Shown: piece after piece, positions 32,513 to 41,768 of the stretch | Position numbering within the stretch: the first letter of the stretch is position 1 | Layout: each line of letters opens with the position of its first letter | Assembly: GCA_964019335.1 (NCBI GenBank) | Contig: OZ025720.1 | Location: 38,501-102,500 of the forward strand | From: Diplonema japonicum | Taxonomy: Eukaryota; Euglenozoa; Diplonemea; Diplonemida; Diplonemidae | Reading direction: 5' to 3' | Length of the DNA stretch: 64,000 nt | Program-made: the position numbers and the translations under genes | The notes under the pieces: model-generated | The model's input: the letters and a program-made list of their open reading frames with translations, nothing else | What the model was told of the DNA's origin: nothing | Databases searched by the model: none

Positions 32513-33748
32513 TCACGAAGGGTTATCGATGTGCATATCAGCATCATCGTACTTTCCCGACTTCGTCGTGAAGGGCTCACCATATTCATTGCCAGTCTTG
32601 TCGCAGTACTTCTTGCAGAAGGCCTTGACAGCGTCGTCCCTGGTTGTGGTAGGAGTGAGCATATTGCTACCTGACTCACCGACACGCCCCCAGCGTTTCC
32701 ATAGGAAATACTCCCCTTCAACATTCTGCAGTGCTTGGATGACGTAAAACTTGTTGTTATTGCACCCCAAGGTCACTTGGTTCAAAGTGCATGAGAAGCC
32801 CTCAAGAATCATGTAGTTGGTGTGGTTGGGGACCTCGTTGTCCACAACAGTAGAACGAGGCCTCTTGGCAATGGGAAGTTGGACACGAGCAACAGGTGCA
32901 GCTGGAACAGTGTTATCGATGTCTGTCAGCATTACGTACTTTCCCGCCTTTGCCGTGAAGGGCTCACCATATTCATTGCCAGTCTTGTCGCGGAACTTCT
33001 TGCAGAAGGCCTTGACAGCGTCATCCCTGTTTGTGGTAGGAGTGAGAGCAGTATAACCGGGCTCACCAACACGCCCCCAGTGTGTCCACAGGAAATACTT
33101 CCCCCCAACATCCTGAAGTGCTTGGATGACGTAGAACTTGTTGTTGTTGTTGCACCCCAAGGTCACTTGGTTCAAAGTGCATGAGTAGCCCTCAATAATG
33201 TAATTAGTGTAGTTGGGGATCTCTCCTTCTAAAGATGAAAAAGGTCTCTTGGCAGTGGGTAGCCCGACACGGGCAACAGGTGCAGTTGGAACAACAGGTT
33301 GCTCATTGTTATTGATGTAGTTGGTGTGGTTGGGGACCTCGTTGTCCACAACAGTAGAACGAGGCCTCTTGGCAATGGGAAGTTGGACACGAGCAACAGG
33401 TGCAGCTGGAACAGTGTTGTCGATGTCTGTCAGCATCACGTACTTTCCCGCCTTTGCCGTGAAGGGCTCACCATATTCATTGCCAGTCTTGTCGCGGAAC
33501 TTCTTGCAGAAGGCCTTGACAGTTCCGTCCCTGTTTGTGGTAGGAGAGAGAGCATTTTGACCGGACTCACCAACACGTCCCCAGTGTGTCCACAGGAAAT
33601 ACTTCCCTTCAACATCCTGAAGTGCTTGGATGACGTAGAACTTGTTGTTGTTGCACCCCAAGGTCACTTGGTTCAAAGTGCATGAGTAGTCCTCAAGAAC
33701 CTTGTACTTGTCGTGATTCGACACCAATTCATCTACTTTGTGACTCAT
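32513..33748 (-). CDS. Triple tandem WGR-domain protein
   Basis: A 411-residue single-exon frame made of three WGR domains with no PARP catalytic part. Each repeat has YSCTLNQVTLGCNNN, KFYVIQALQ, WTHWGRVGE (KRWGRVGE in the third), VKAFCKKFRDKTGNEYGEPF, and a linker with PVARVQLPIAKRPRSTVVDN. At DNA level, repeats 33320-33692 and 32820-33190 are nearly identical, so the duplication is recent or maintained by gene conversion; the third (32513-32815) is more diverged and shorter at its end. The basic linker KRPR may be a nuclear signal. A multivalent DNA-end or partner-binding protein is inferred. It lies 442 bp from the WGR-ART gene. Confidence 0.92.
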   Translation of the reverse strand: MSHKVDELVSNHDKYKVLEDYSCTLNQVTLGCNNNKFYVIQALQDVEGKYFLWTHWGRVGESGQNALSPTTNRDGTVKAFCKKFRDKTGNEYGEPFTAKAGKYVMLTDIDNTVPAAPVARVQLPIAKRPRSTVVDNEVPNHTNYINNNEQPVVPTAPVARVGLPTAKRPFSSLEGEIPNYTNYIIEGYSCTLNQVTLGCNNNNKFYVIQALQDVGGKYFLWTHWGRVGEPGYTALTPTTNRDDAVKAFCKKFRDKTGNEYGEPFTAKAGKYVMLTDIDNTVPAAPVARVQLPIAKRPRSTVVDNEVPNHTNYMILEGFSCTLNQVTLGCNNNKFYVIQALQNVEGEYFLWKRWGRVGESGSNMLTPTTTRDDAVKAFCKKYCDKTGNEYGEPFTTKSGKYDDADMHIDNPS

Positions 33749-34190
33749 ATTGGTCTGTTGGAGCGGTGTAAGAGGATTGAGACGGGAAAACCGAAGCTAG
33801 AAAATAATAACTTCAAAACAAAGGGGGGTGGTCCCTCAGACAAGATGTTTTAAAAAGAAAATGGGGGGGTAGAGGAAAGGTTACACAATACAAGCTGTGT
33901 AATGAGATAAAGAACTTCCACCACCTGCCCCCACTTCTTCTTCTTTTCTTTTTCTTTTTTTTGCCCCCCAACACCAACAATAACTTCTGCATTCTTCTAC
34001 CTTGCAGGTTCTTTTTAAGAAGAAAAAGAAAAAGGAAACTTCCAATAAAAACGATAATACAACGGCGACCCATCTTTTTTTTTAAGAAAAAAACCCCCCC
34101 AATTGGGGACACGTTCATTGGAAAAAAAGAAGAAGAAAAAAAGGAAAATCTAAAACGAAAGGGAGGAAAAAAAAATTGTCATTCGTTTGT
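33749..34190. other. Spacer, nothing recognised
   Basis: This is 442 bp of A- and T-rich spacer between the triple-WGR gene and the WGR-ART gene. It contains no supportable frame or RNA. Confidence 0.6.
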
Positions 34191-36069
34191 TCACAGAGCG
34201 GAGCCCACCTCTTTAAGGTGGATGTGAGTGACGCCTTTCTTGTCTTTCTTATTGCTCATCACCTCGAGCTGGGTACCAGGGACGAGGATGTTTTCTTTTT
34301 CGTGAGGGTACACGGTTATCTCAGAGATATCAATGGCAGTCTTGCAATCGATGGTGAGCATGGTTGCGGAGCTTCCGCAGCCCCCCATGAATCCTTCTGC
34401 CACGCTCTTAGCAGAGGTGCACGAGGAGACGGACCACCAAGTCACAGTCGAGCCCTTCTCGTACTGCTTGTGCAGGTCGGCACCGATACCCCTCCATAGC
34501 GTTTTCTTGTTCTTCTTGAGATGGTCCGTAGCCTCGAAGAGCATCCTGAGGTAAGGCAAGTATTTCTTGCAAGCTGATTTGAGCTGGTCTCGAAGCGACT
34601 TGTTGAGGTCGCTGTAGATGCTGTTGGCAGTGTACAACAGCAATGCGGCGTAGAGCTTTCCGTCCATCTTTTTGACGGGGTTCGCGCGTTGGTTCTTGGC
34701 GTAGTGGTTGCCCTTTGCCTCTAGCGGGCCGACGCTGACGTTCTTGAGCCCCTTGACAGCATCCGAAAGTGTCTTTGCCACCTTGAGGTCGAGAACGCCC
34801 TCGATGGGGTTTACGTCCTTCGACTGTTCCACACCTGAGAAACCCATACGGAGGAAGAACTCGAGCATCTCCTTCTTTTCTGAGATCATGTCCATGGAGT
34901 TGATAACAGGTGGTCTTGTCCGTCCTGCGATGGTGGGGATCAGCGTGTAGAACTTGGACGACAGTGTCTGGATCGTGTCGCCCTTCTTGCCCTTGTCCAC
35001 CGCTTTCTTCAGCAGTTCCAACACGTCCAGCCCCTTGTTGATCTGCGCCTCGGACAGCTTGTCGTCGTCGCCCCCGTTGCCCTCTTCCGTCTCGACTAGT
35101 GTGTACTTTTTACTGCGTGGTATGAACTCCCCCTCTACGGGGTAGTTGTTCCCGGTCTTGTCTTTGAACTTCTTCTTGAAGTCCTTCTCTGCAGAGTCCC
35201 TGCTTCCGGGGGGGAACATCTTGTTCTGGCCGTCTTCGCCGACTCTGCCCCACCGTGTCCACACGCAGTACTTCCCGTTGCTGTGCTTCAGCATCTGGAT
35301 GATGTAGTACTTGTTGTTGTTGTTTTTGATGTCTGTCTGGTTCAGCTTCACCGCCCACTCGTCAACCACGGTGTAGTTGCTGGCGCTAGGGACCTGCCTA
35401 TCCACGGACCTCTTGCCACCGACGTTCACGCTGCCCGCATCGGACATGGGCTCGTCCTCGTCATCTGACCCATCTTCGTCCATCGGCTCAGACTCGTCCT
35501 CGGACTTGGGCTCGGGATCGGCTTTCTTTCCCTTTGTCTTCTTAGGCGGCTCCTCTTCAGACTCGTCTGAGGACGTCTCTTCTTTTTTTTTGCTCTTCTT
35601 CGGGGCTGCCTTCTTCCCCTTCTTCACAGGCTTTTTCGGCGACGATTCGGCTTCGGACTCCGATTCAGACTCGGACTCGGACTCGGAGGTAGGGTCACGC
35701 TTTTTTCCCTTCTTAGCAGCAGGCTTTCTCGCAGCCTTCTTGACCTTTTTCTTCTGCACCGGCTCAGACGAAGATGAATCAGACGACTCGTCCTCGGAGG
35801 AGGTAGAGGGGGCACGCTTGCTCTTCTTCGCCTTGGGTGCTGGCTTCTTAGATTTCTTGGCGACTTTCTTGGGTGGTTCACTCGACTCCGAGTCTGAGGA
35901 CTCGGGCGAAGCCGGCTTGCGGCCACGCTTCTGCACCTGTGTCATTTATGTTTTCTCTTTTCCCCCTTTTCCTGCTCTTCCATACCAGCTTCGGTGGCGC
36001 TTCCGACTCGGACTCGGACTCGGACTCGGACTCCTTCGCGACCTTTGAAGAATTCTTTCGCTTGCCCAT
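34191..36069 (-). CDS. WGR - PARP regulatory domain - R-S-E ADP-ribosyltransferase fusion
   Basis: Two exons, 35986-36069 and 34191-35936, with a 49-nt intron give 609 residues. Residues 1-205 alternate acidic Ser tracts with Lys-rich blocks (nuclear or chromatin-like). A WGR domain lies near 215-300 (KYYIIQMLK, CVWTRWGRVGEDGQ, FKKKFKDKTG). A shortened PARP regulatory domain follows near 320-395 (KLSEAQINKGLDVLELLKKA; LSSKFYTLIPTIAGRTRPPV). Then, instead of an H-Y-E PARP catalytic domain, there is an arginine-type ADP-ribosyltransferase: LWRG with Arg about 510, WWSVSSCTS with Ser about 532, and ITVYPHEKENILVPG with Glu 574-x-Glu 576. All R-S-E-x-E residues are present, so activity is likely. 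ExE enzymes usually modify Arg. Target and DNA dependence are inference. Confidence 0.92.
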
Positions 36070-36194
36070 TTTTTTTCTCTCTTTTTCTTAACGGAAAAAC
36101 GGAAACACCTTTTTTTTGAGGGGGCTTTCGTTGATGGCCTCAAAGAATAAAAATAAAAAAGGGGAAGCAAATAACTGATAAAGAAACAAGATTC

Positions 36195-36629
36195 TTACGG
36201 AGTTCGCCAGGACGGGGTAGGGGACTGCCAGGGGCTGGGTGGCACGGGGGGGCGGCTGTGGAGGAGGAGGTCGAGGTGGGTGTTAAATTCTCGCATCCCC
36301 TCAGCTCGTTTGGAGAGAAGAGACGCGTAGTGAGATTTAGCTTGAGTTTCGTCCATGTGCCGTGTGTCATGTTTCCACTGTTTTTTGAAGGATTTCGCTT
36401 CAATGGGATCCTCCCAAGTGTTCCACCACCACTCGAGAAAAGCGTTCACCTTTTCGTGCGTTGCGACCAGCTCGGCAGTGTCATGCTCTTGCGCGTTTTC
36501 GTATCGCAAGTATTCTAATCTCACCGCGTTCCGCAATTTCATCATACTCATAGCTCGTTCGCTGCCTTTTAAGTTATCCCTGGCTAGGCAGAGGGTCCTC
36601 CTGTATGCGGCCCATATTTGTTGATTCAT
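36195..36629 (-). CDS. LYR-motif-like small protein
   Basis: From the ATG at 36629 (after GGCGGCAAAG) the frame gives 144 residues. The N-terminus IWAAYRRTLCLARD, with basic residues downstream (KLRNAVRLEYLRYENAQ) and a spaced Phe (VNAFLEWWW), resembles the LYR family, in which (L/A)YR starts a three-helix domain. LYR proteins bind acyl carrier protein and assist Fe-S and respiratory complex assembly in mitochondria. Here Ala replaces Leu in the tripeptide and no presequence is obvious, so the call is tentative. The C-terminus is Pro-rich (RPPVPPSPWQSPTPSW). Confidence 0.55.
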   Translation of the reverse strand: MNQQIWAAYRRTLCLARDNLKGSERAMSMMKLRNAVRLEYLRYENAQEHDTAELVATHEKVNAFLEWWWNTWEDPIEAKSFKKQWKHDTRHMDETQAKSHYASLLSKRAEGMREFNTHLDLLLHSRPPVPPSPWQSPTPSWRTP

Positions 36630-37361
36630 TCTTTTTTTCTTTGCCGCCTGTATATCCTCCAATACAGTGCAGGGAGCTGACGCGGAAGAAAAAAAAAAAA
36701 GTTACCTGTCTCGAAGAGCATTCAAGACCTTCCAGAACAGAAACACGAAGGGAAACAAGAAAAAAAAAAGAGAGAGGGGGAAAGGAAAAAAAAATTTTTT
36801 TTTTTTCATTCTCTGGTTCCTATTCGAAGGATCCCACGCTGAATAAAGGTATATATATGGTTAAGGAGGTCATTGCGAGACGCTCCTGAAGGGGGGAAGA
36901 AAAAGAAGAGAGAAATGGGAACGGATTCTCTCTCACTCCTTATGAATTAAACGAAAAAATGTGAGGGGGAGAAGACTTTTGATTCCATTTTCTGTCTTAA
37001 AATGAGCCGCATAACGAGAACGTAAACGAAGAAACTCAATTAAAAAAAAAAAAAAAAAAAAGGAAAAAAAAAAAGGCACTGCCCACTGTTCGAGAGAAGA
37101 TAACAACCCCCACCCCGCCGAAGTCTCTTGACCAAGAAATCGGGAAACGGAGAAATTCGTGTTCTCTATGAAACCCTGTAGACGTCCAATTTTCAAATTC
37201 TCTCCCTCCTTCTTTCTCCCCTTCTCCTCTCTTCTGTGTAAAATGCATGTTCAAGACTGTCTTCATAAGTCCCATAAGACCCCTCTCTCAAATATGCCGA
37301 CTACTGCTCACCACCGTGTCCTTGCAATGAGATGTAAAGATTCTTACAACGCACTTTCCAT
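36630..37361. other. Spacer, nothing recognised
   Basis: This 732-bp A/T-rich spacer has several homopolymers and no supportable gene, RNA or repeat. Confidence 0.6.
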
Positions 37362-38426
37362 CTACATGTGTGACTGTCCAGTCCCTTCCGGTGTCTGTGC
37401 CCTGAACCACACGGGCCCCCCCCATTTGGTGCCCTTCTCGACGTCGCATGCCCCGTGAAGGGACAAAGGGTCAAGGGAGCGGTCGGGGCGCATGTCGTAG
37501 AAAAGAACACCGGATCCCTTACGGGGGAAGACTTGGATTCCTTGCTTACAAGCTGCTTCTTTGAAATTGATGGGTGCCGGCCCGGCATTAGCGCGGGGTA
37601 TGGTAGTTGCACCGCCTGCTTCAGTGTCGGAGAGGTAAAGGTAAAAGGTGGCCATTCTATTGTTCGCTTGGTTGCCGTAATACTTGGGGTCGAAATAATC
37701 GTGGTGCGAGTCATAGTGCTGCGCGAGTTCGTACTTCAAGACGTTCAACGGCTCATGCCATGAGGACCCCACCACGCTGGACAGCCTGTTGTGCAGGTTC
37801 TGCAGCACGCCGTTGTTCTGCAGGTCGATCCATGTGGAGCGCGATGTCCTGACCTCCTGTGTGGACGACATCTTCTTCTGGACACCTTCCTTTGTCAGGG
37901 CTACCTGGCTCCTTTGCAACTTGGGTGCGGCCTGAGACAGGATAAGCTGGATCTCTTCCTCTGTGGCTATCTCAGGGAAGAACAGGATCCTCGGCTGTGT
38001 TGACACTGTCACGAACAAGTTGTCGTTGTCCTCAGGGAACTTGTACGCAGGGTTGGGCCCGTACTCGTACCCGTTGGGGCACTTGCTGGCATTGACGTGT
38101 GCTAAGTCGTAGTCAGTGCGCACCTGCCCGTCGCGTATCCTGTCTGTGGCGCGCACTCCGTGTGGGACGTTCAGCCCATAGAAGTCCCATCCCTGGTCGT
38201 CGGAGTCGAACTCATGTCCGTTCCAGTACACCTTCTTCGACTTCGGTGGCGGCACGTTCACCCTGGACATGGGTGGCTCTTGCACCCGACTCGCTGTTTT
38301 CTTCGTCATCTCTCCTGCAGAGGCGTACCTCTTGCTGATCACAAACAGCCAGATCGCTGTGAAACCAAACATCCAGTATACGGCCGCAAACCCCCGTTTC
38401 CCCTTCCGCGGCAGCATCGGGTGCAT
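37362..38426 (-). CDS. Prolyl 4-hydroxylase alpha-like 2-oxoglutarate/Fe(II) dioxygenase
   Basis: A single-exon frame of 354 residues. A basic start is followed by a signal-anchor helix (AAVYWMFGFTAIWLFVIS), predicting a type II ER or Golgi membrane protein with a lumenal enzyme. The double-stranded beta-helix domain has RTSRSTWI, LKYELAQHYDSHHDYF (the HxD iron ligands), MATFYLYLSDTEAGGATTIP, and SLHGACDVEKGTKWGGPVWF with the distal His and the Lys that binds 2-oxoglutarate. This arrangement is typical of P4H enzymes that hydroxylate Pro-rich glycoproteins or collagen-like chains; substrate is unknown. All catalytic residues are present. Confidence 0.93.
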   Translation of the reverse strand: MHPMLPRKGKRGFAAVYWMFGFTAIWLFVISKRYASAGEMTKKTASRVQEPPMSRVNVPPPKSKKVYWNGHEFDSDDQGWDFYGLNVPHGVRATDRIRDGQVRTDYDLAHVNASKCPNGYEYGPNPAYKFPEDNDNLFVTVSTQPRILFFPEIATEEEIQLILSQAAPKLQRSQVALTKEGVQKKMSSTQEVRTSRSTWIDLQNNGVLQNLHNRLSSVVGSSWHEPLNVLKYELAQHYDSHHDYFDPKYYGNQANNRMATFYLYLSDTEAGGATTIPRANAGPAPINFKEAACKQGIQVFPRKGSGVLFYDMRPDRSLDPLSLHGACDVEKGTKWGGPVWFRAQTPEGTGQSHM

Positions 38427-38546
38427 TTTTCTATTTGTGTGTGGAAAACTGTGAAAAATTGTGTCGGGAGATAATTTCTTTTTAAACGATAAGAAAAGGT
38501 TCGCTTGTGACTAGGAAACTAAAAAAAAAGGGGGATAACGACTAGG

Positions 38547-39779
38547 TTAACCAGTTGGTTCGTCAACCTCTCTGCTGTACCCTTCGCTCCTGTGGCATTG
38601 CAGAATGGTGACCAGCTGCTTCATCTGTTTTTCAGTCAGCTTCTTCTTGTGCATCCTGTCGGCTCTCCACTCCTCTTCCAGCCGCTTTGTCACCGCCTCC
38701 AACTTCCTCCTCGTCCCGGCCAGCACGCTGTAAAGCCTGTTATTGGCCCTGGTCTGCCCCTCGTTAGAGAGTTTCTTCTGTTTTTTTGCCTTCAAATACT
38801 TCTTCCTCAGCTTCTTGTTCGCACTTGCAGCATGTTCCAATGGTAAGTCGTAAAGCCTGTACAGTGATTCTTCAATGTCGCACGGGGCGCTCTTGGCGCC
38901 TCCTTGGGGATATTTTCTAGACAGCTTGGTGTCGAGGCTTTGCTTGTCTTTGAGGGGCTGTGTGAACATCCTGTTTATGAAGGTGGGCAGGTCGGTGCTC
39001 GAAGGCTTTTTTGCTTCAGAACTTGGGACGTACTTCTCATGCAGGGCTCGGTAACGAGCTCTGCCTGTGCGGAGAGGCTCCCCGTACAACCTTTCGACAA
39101 TATCCTTCAAAGGGACCTTATTAGGGGGCCTGGGCACAGGTGCGGGACCTGGAGTGGCTGTGGATGCGCGTGAGGTCGTGGCTGTGGCTGTGGTAGCTGT
39201 AGCTGTAGCTGTGGCCGTTGCCAGTGCCTCAGGTGGGCGGGGTGTATAGGGTGTGTGCCGCACAGTCTTTTTCTTCTTTTCACACTTCGTGCTTAGCTCC
39301 TCGAGCTGCTGTTTGGCAGTCTTTTCGATGGCCTGCCGCAACACCTTGTCCTGCTCCATGAGCCGCCTCACACCCCTGCCCGTGCACGGCGTGCTGCTGG
39401 GCCTCGGCACCTCCATTTTGATCCCCTTGAAATTCCTGCTTCGGAGCCTGTGAAGCCACGTGCTGTCTAAGTAATGCGAGTACTTCTTCCCGGGCTTTGG
39501 GAGGTACTGGAATTGAGTCCTGCCGCCTGCGGTCTCAATGTCCAGAGTCCACGAAGGAGTGCAACAGCCGGTTGCCTGTTGTTCCTGACTGATGCTGCTG
39601 CTGCTACAGTTCATCGACGTCGACTGCGAGGCAGACAGCGACACTGACCCCGTCCCTGTCTCTGCCTCCGTCACTGACCCTGTCCCTGGCTCCGACAGTG
39701 AATCCGTGGCTGAGCTGCTGTTCGTATCTGAGGTGCGGCATGAGAAGCTTTCTGTGTAAGAAGACACCGACGGGCTCAT
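38547..39779 (-). CDS. Unrecognised protein with three RLY..PL..KY repeats
   Basis: A single-exon frame of 410 residues. The N-terminal 100 residues are Ser/Thr-rich and disordered, followed by basic helices, an (AT)n stretch and Pro-rich linkers. Three related units follow: ERLYGEPLRTGRARYRALHE (then KY), NRMFTQPLKDKQSLDTKLSR (then KY) and YRLYDLPLEHAASANKKLRK (then KY). The pattern aromatic-x2-PL-x8-12-KL-xx-KY repeats about every 45 residues. Similar short RLY...KY units occur in unannotated kinetoplastid proteins as far as I recall; this is weak support for a euglenozoan source. A final basic coiled segment ends the protein. Function unknown. Confidence 0.75.
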   Translation of the reverse strand: MSPSVSSYTESFSCRTSDTNSSSATDSLSEPGTGSVTEAETGTGSVSLSASQSTSMNCSSSSISQEQQATGCCTPSWTLDIETAGGRTQFQYLPKPGKKYSHYLDSTWLHRLRSRNFKGIKMEVPRPSSTPCTGRGVRRLMEQDKVLRQAIEKTAKQQLEELSTKCEKKKKTVRHTPYTPRPPEALATATATATATTATATTSRASTATPGPAPVPRPPNKVPLKDIVERLYGEPLRTGRARYRALHEKYVPSSEAKKPSSTDLPTFINRMFTQPLKDKQSLDTKLSRKYPQGGAKSAPCDIEESLYRLYDLPLEHAASANKKLRKKYLKAKKQKKLSNEGQTRANNRLYSVLAGTRRKLEAVTKRLEEEWRADRMHKKKLTEKQMKQLVTILQCHRSEGYSREVDEPTG

Positions 39780-39888
39780 GTTGTGTAAATGCCTACATGC
39801 TTATCGAAGAAAGCAACGGCGTGCATCTTGAATACCGTTTGTTAGTGTCAGTGCCTGTTAGCATGTGCAGGCCACTCCCATCAGTAGG

Positions 39889-40944
39889 CTACACTCTCAC
39901 AATCGCCTTGCCGATGTTGCCCCCCTTCATCATGTCCATGAAGGCTTCATGAGGTCTGAAGCCTTCTGTGACTGTCTCCTTGGGGAGCAGCTTCCCTTCC
40001 GTCATAAGTGCCGTGAGGTTGGCGACGGCTTCAGGGAAGCGGGGCTCATAGTCGAGACACAGGTACCTGAAGCGGGTGATGTTCTTGGAGTCCGTGAACT
40101 CCTGCAACGCAGGGGAAAGAGGTGGCGGGTAGGGCACGTCCTCCGAGTAAACAGCAATCTGCCCGCAAATGGGGATCTTGCCCCCGTCGTTCATAAGACG
40201 GATGACGGTGTCGCTGACTGTGCCGCCCACGTTGTCGAAGTAGATGTCAGCACCTGCTGGAAGAGCAGCAGCGAGATCGGCATGCAAGGCGGGCGACTTG
40301 TAATTGACGGCCGTCACGCCAAGGGACTCAAGGAAGGCGCACTTCTCATCACTCCCGCAGATGCCGACTACCTTGCAGCCGTGCATAACGGCCAGCTGGC
40401 AGTACACGGCGCCTGTCGCCCCAGCAGCACCCGAGACCACGATGGTATCGCCTGGTGAGGGCTTGCTGGCCTCGTGGAACCCGAAGTAAGCGGTGATACC
40501 AGGGATGCCAAGGGCACCAAGGAGGTGCGAGGCATAGTCCAAGCAGGGTGCCTTCGTCAGCTGCGACTCGTGCAGCTCAGCCACGGTGCCCCATGGGTAG
40601 CCCTGGAAAGGGACGCAAACGATGTCCCCTGTTGTGAAGCCCTCTGCCTTGGAGGACAAGACCTCACCCACACCTCCTCCCGAAAGCGGAGCACCCAGCT
40701 TGAAGGTGGTGAGGTATTCTCCTAGCTGCGGGTGGTCCTCGTCGAACATGCACCGCATGTAAGGGTCCACCGACAGGAAGCGTGTCTTACACAAGACGCT
40801 TCCAGAGGGCATATCCTCGGTACGCACTGTGCTTTCTTTCATTTCAAAATTGTCACTTCTGACCTCATTGGTCACACCTGGGCGGGACCGGAGGACGCAC
40901 TCAGTACGTGCTACGGTGGCGAGCGTTATCACTGTTCTCCTCAT
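39889..40944 (-). CDS. Prostaglandin reductase 2-type NADP(H)-dependent oxidoreductase
   Basis: From the ATG at 40944, five bases after AATCCACACAG, the frame gives 351 residues, the same length as human PTGR2. Motifs: FLSVDPYMRCMFDEDHPQ, GVGEVLSSK, VVSGAAGATGAVYCQLA (cofactor binding), VVGICGSDEKC, YFDNVGGTVSDTVI, EDVPYPPPLSPALQEF and MMKGGNIGKAIV. These are characteristic of the leukotriene B4 dehydrogenase/15-oxoprostaglandin 13-reductase branch of zinc-free MDR enzymes, which reduce alpha,beta-unsaturated ketones with NADPH. In a protist the likely role is detoxifying lipid-derived enones. The N-terminus (MRRTVITLATVARTE) could be a weak mitochondrial signal. Confidence 0.93.
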   Translation of the reverse strand: MRRTVITLATVARTECVLRSRPGVTNEVRSDNFEMKESTVRTEDMPSGSVLCKTRFLSVDPYMRCMFDEDHPQLGEYLTTFKLGAPLSGGGVGEVLSSKAEGFTTGDIVCVPFQGYPWGTVAELHESQLTKAPCLDYASHLLGALGIPGITAYFGFHEASKPSPGDTIVVSGAAGATGAVYCQLAVMHGCKVVGICGSDEKCAFLESLGVTAVNYKSPALHADLAAALPAGADIYFDNVGGTVSDTVIRLMNDGGKIPICGQIAVYSEDVPYPPPLSPALQEFTDSKNITRFRYLCLDYEPRFPEAVANLTALMTEGKLLPKETVTEGFRPHEAFMDMMKGGNIGKAIVRV

Positions 40945-41719
40945 TTTCGCTGTGTGGATTATGAGAAGAATTAACTTCTTTTTTTTTCGACTGGCGGGGG
41001 GGGGGGGGAAGAAAAAGATGACGACTACAAAAGGAAAAAAAAAAAAGAGGAACTGGCCGTTGTTTGTATGTGCCGGCGCATGGAGCGCCTGAACACAAAA
41101 AGGCCCCCCCACCTTTTTTTTCCCCTCTTTTTTTCCTCCTAGAAGACCATCGCAACGAAATTTTTATAGATTGAATATAAATGAAACAAGGAGAAAGACG
41201 GGGGGGGGGGGGGGGGAAAGCCTTCAAGGGAGGGGTTCGGTGAGAAGAAAAAAAAGGGGGAAAAAAAAGGAAAAAAAGAGAAAATATGTTTAGAGGATAG
41301 CTTTAAAAGGTTAGGACAGAGTGAAAGAATACAGGTGACGTCTATTAGATTTCAGGAGGGGGAAAAGGGATTGTTTTTTTTTCTTCTTTTTTCTTTTTTT
41401 TTCTCCTTTAGAACTCGTAGTGGGGGGCAAGGTAATAATGATACAAAGGTATGCTTGGTATTCCATACCTGTGGAAGAAGAAAAAAAAAAAAAAAAAGAA
41501 AGGATTAAAAAAATCCTTTTTTCCGGGTTACTTAATAAACATCCCACCCCCTTGTCACCTGCGTGCTCTTCTTTTCGCTTCTTTGAAACAAAAAATGGGG
41601 AGATGGAGACAGGGGGGGGAAAAAAAAAAGAAAAGGCTCTTAGCAAATAAATCTTAAAAACCAAAATAAAGATGTCCTTGAAGGGAACCTGCAGTCCTTA
41701 ATGCGTGCGGTGTGCAACT

Positions 41720-41768
<49 letters not shown>

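Noticed and set aside
32513-32560. Frameshift in the third WGR repeat
   Set aside because: The local shift after GKY is compensated within ten codons; the frame reaches IDN as in the other repeats before a stop, so divergence rather than a simple frameshift explains it.
35377-36048. Plus-strand frame of 223 codons rich in Ser/Asp
   Set aside because: Antisense to the acidic/basic N-terminal region of the WGR-ART gene, whose minus frame carries recognised domains.
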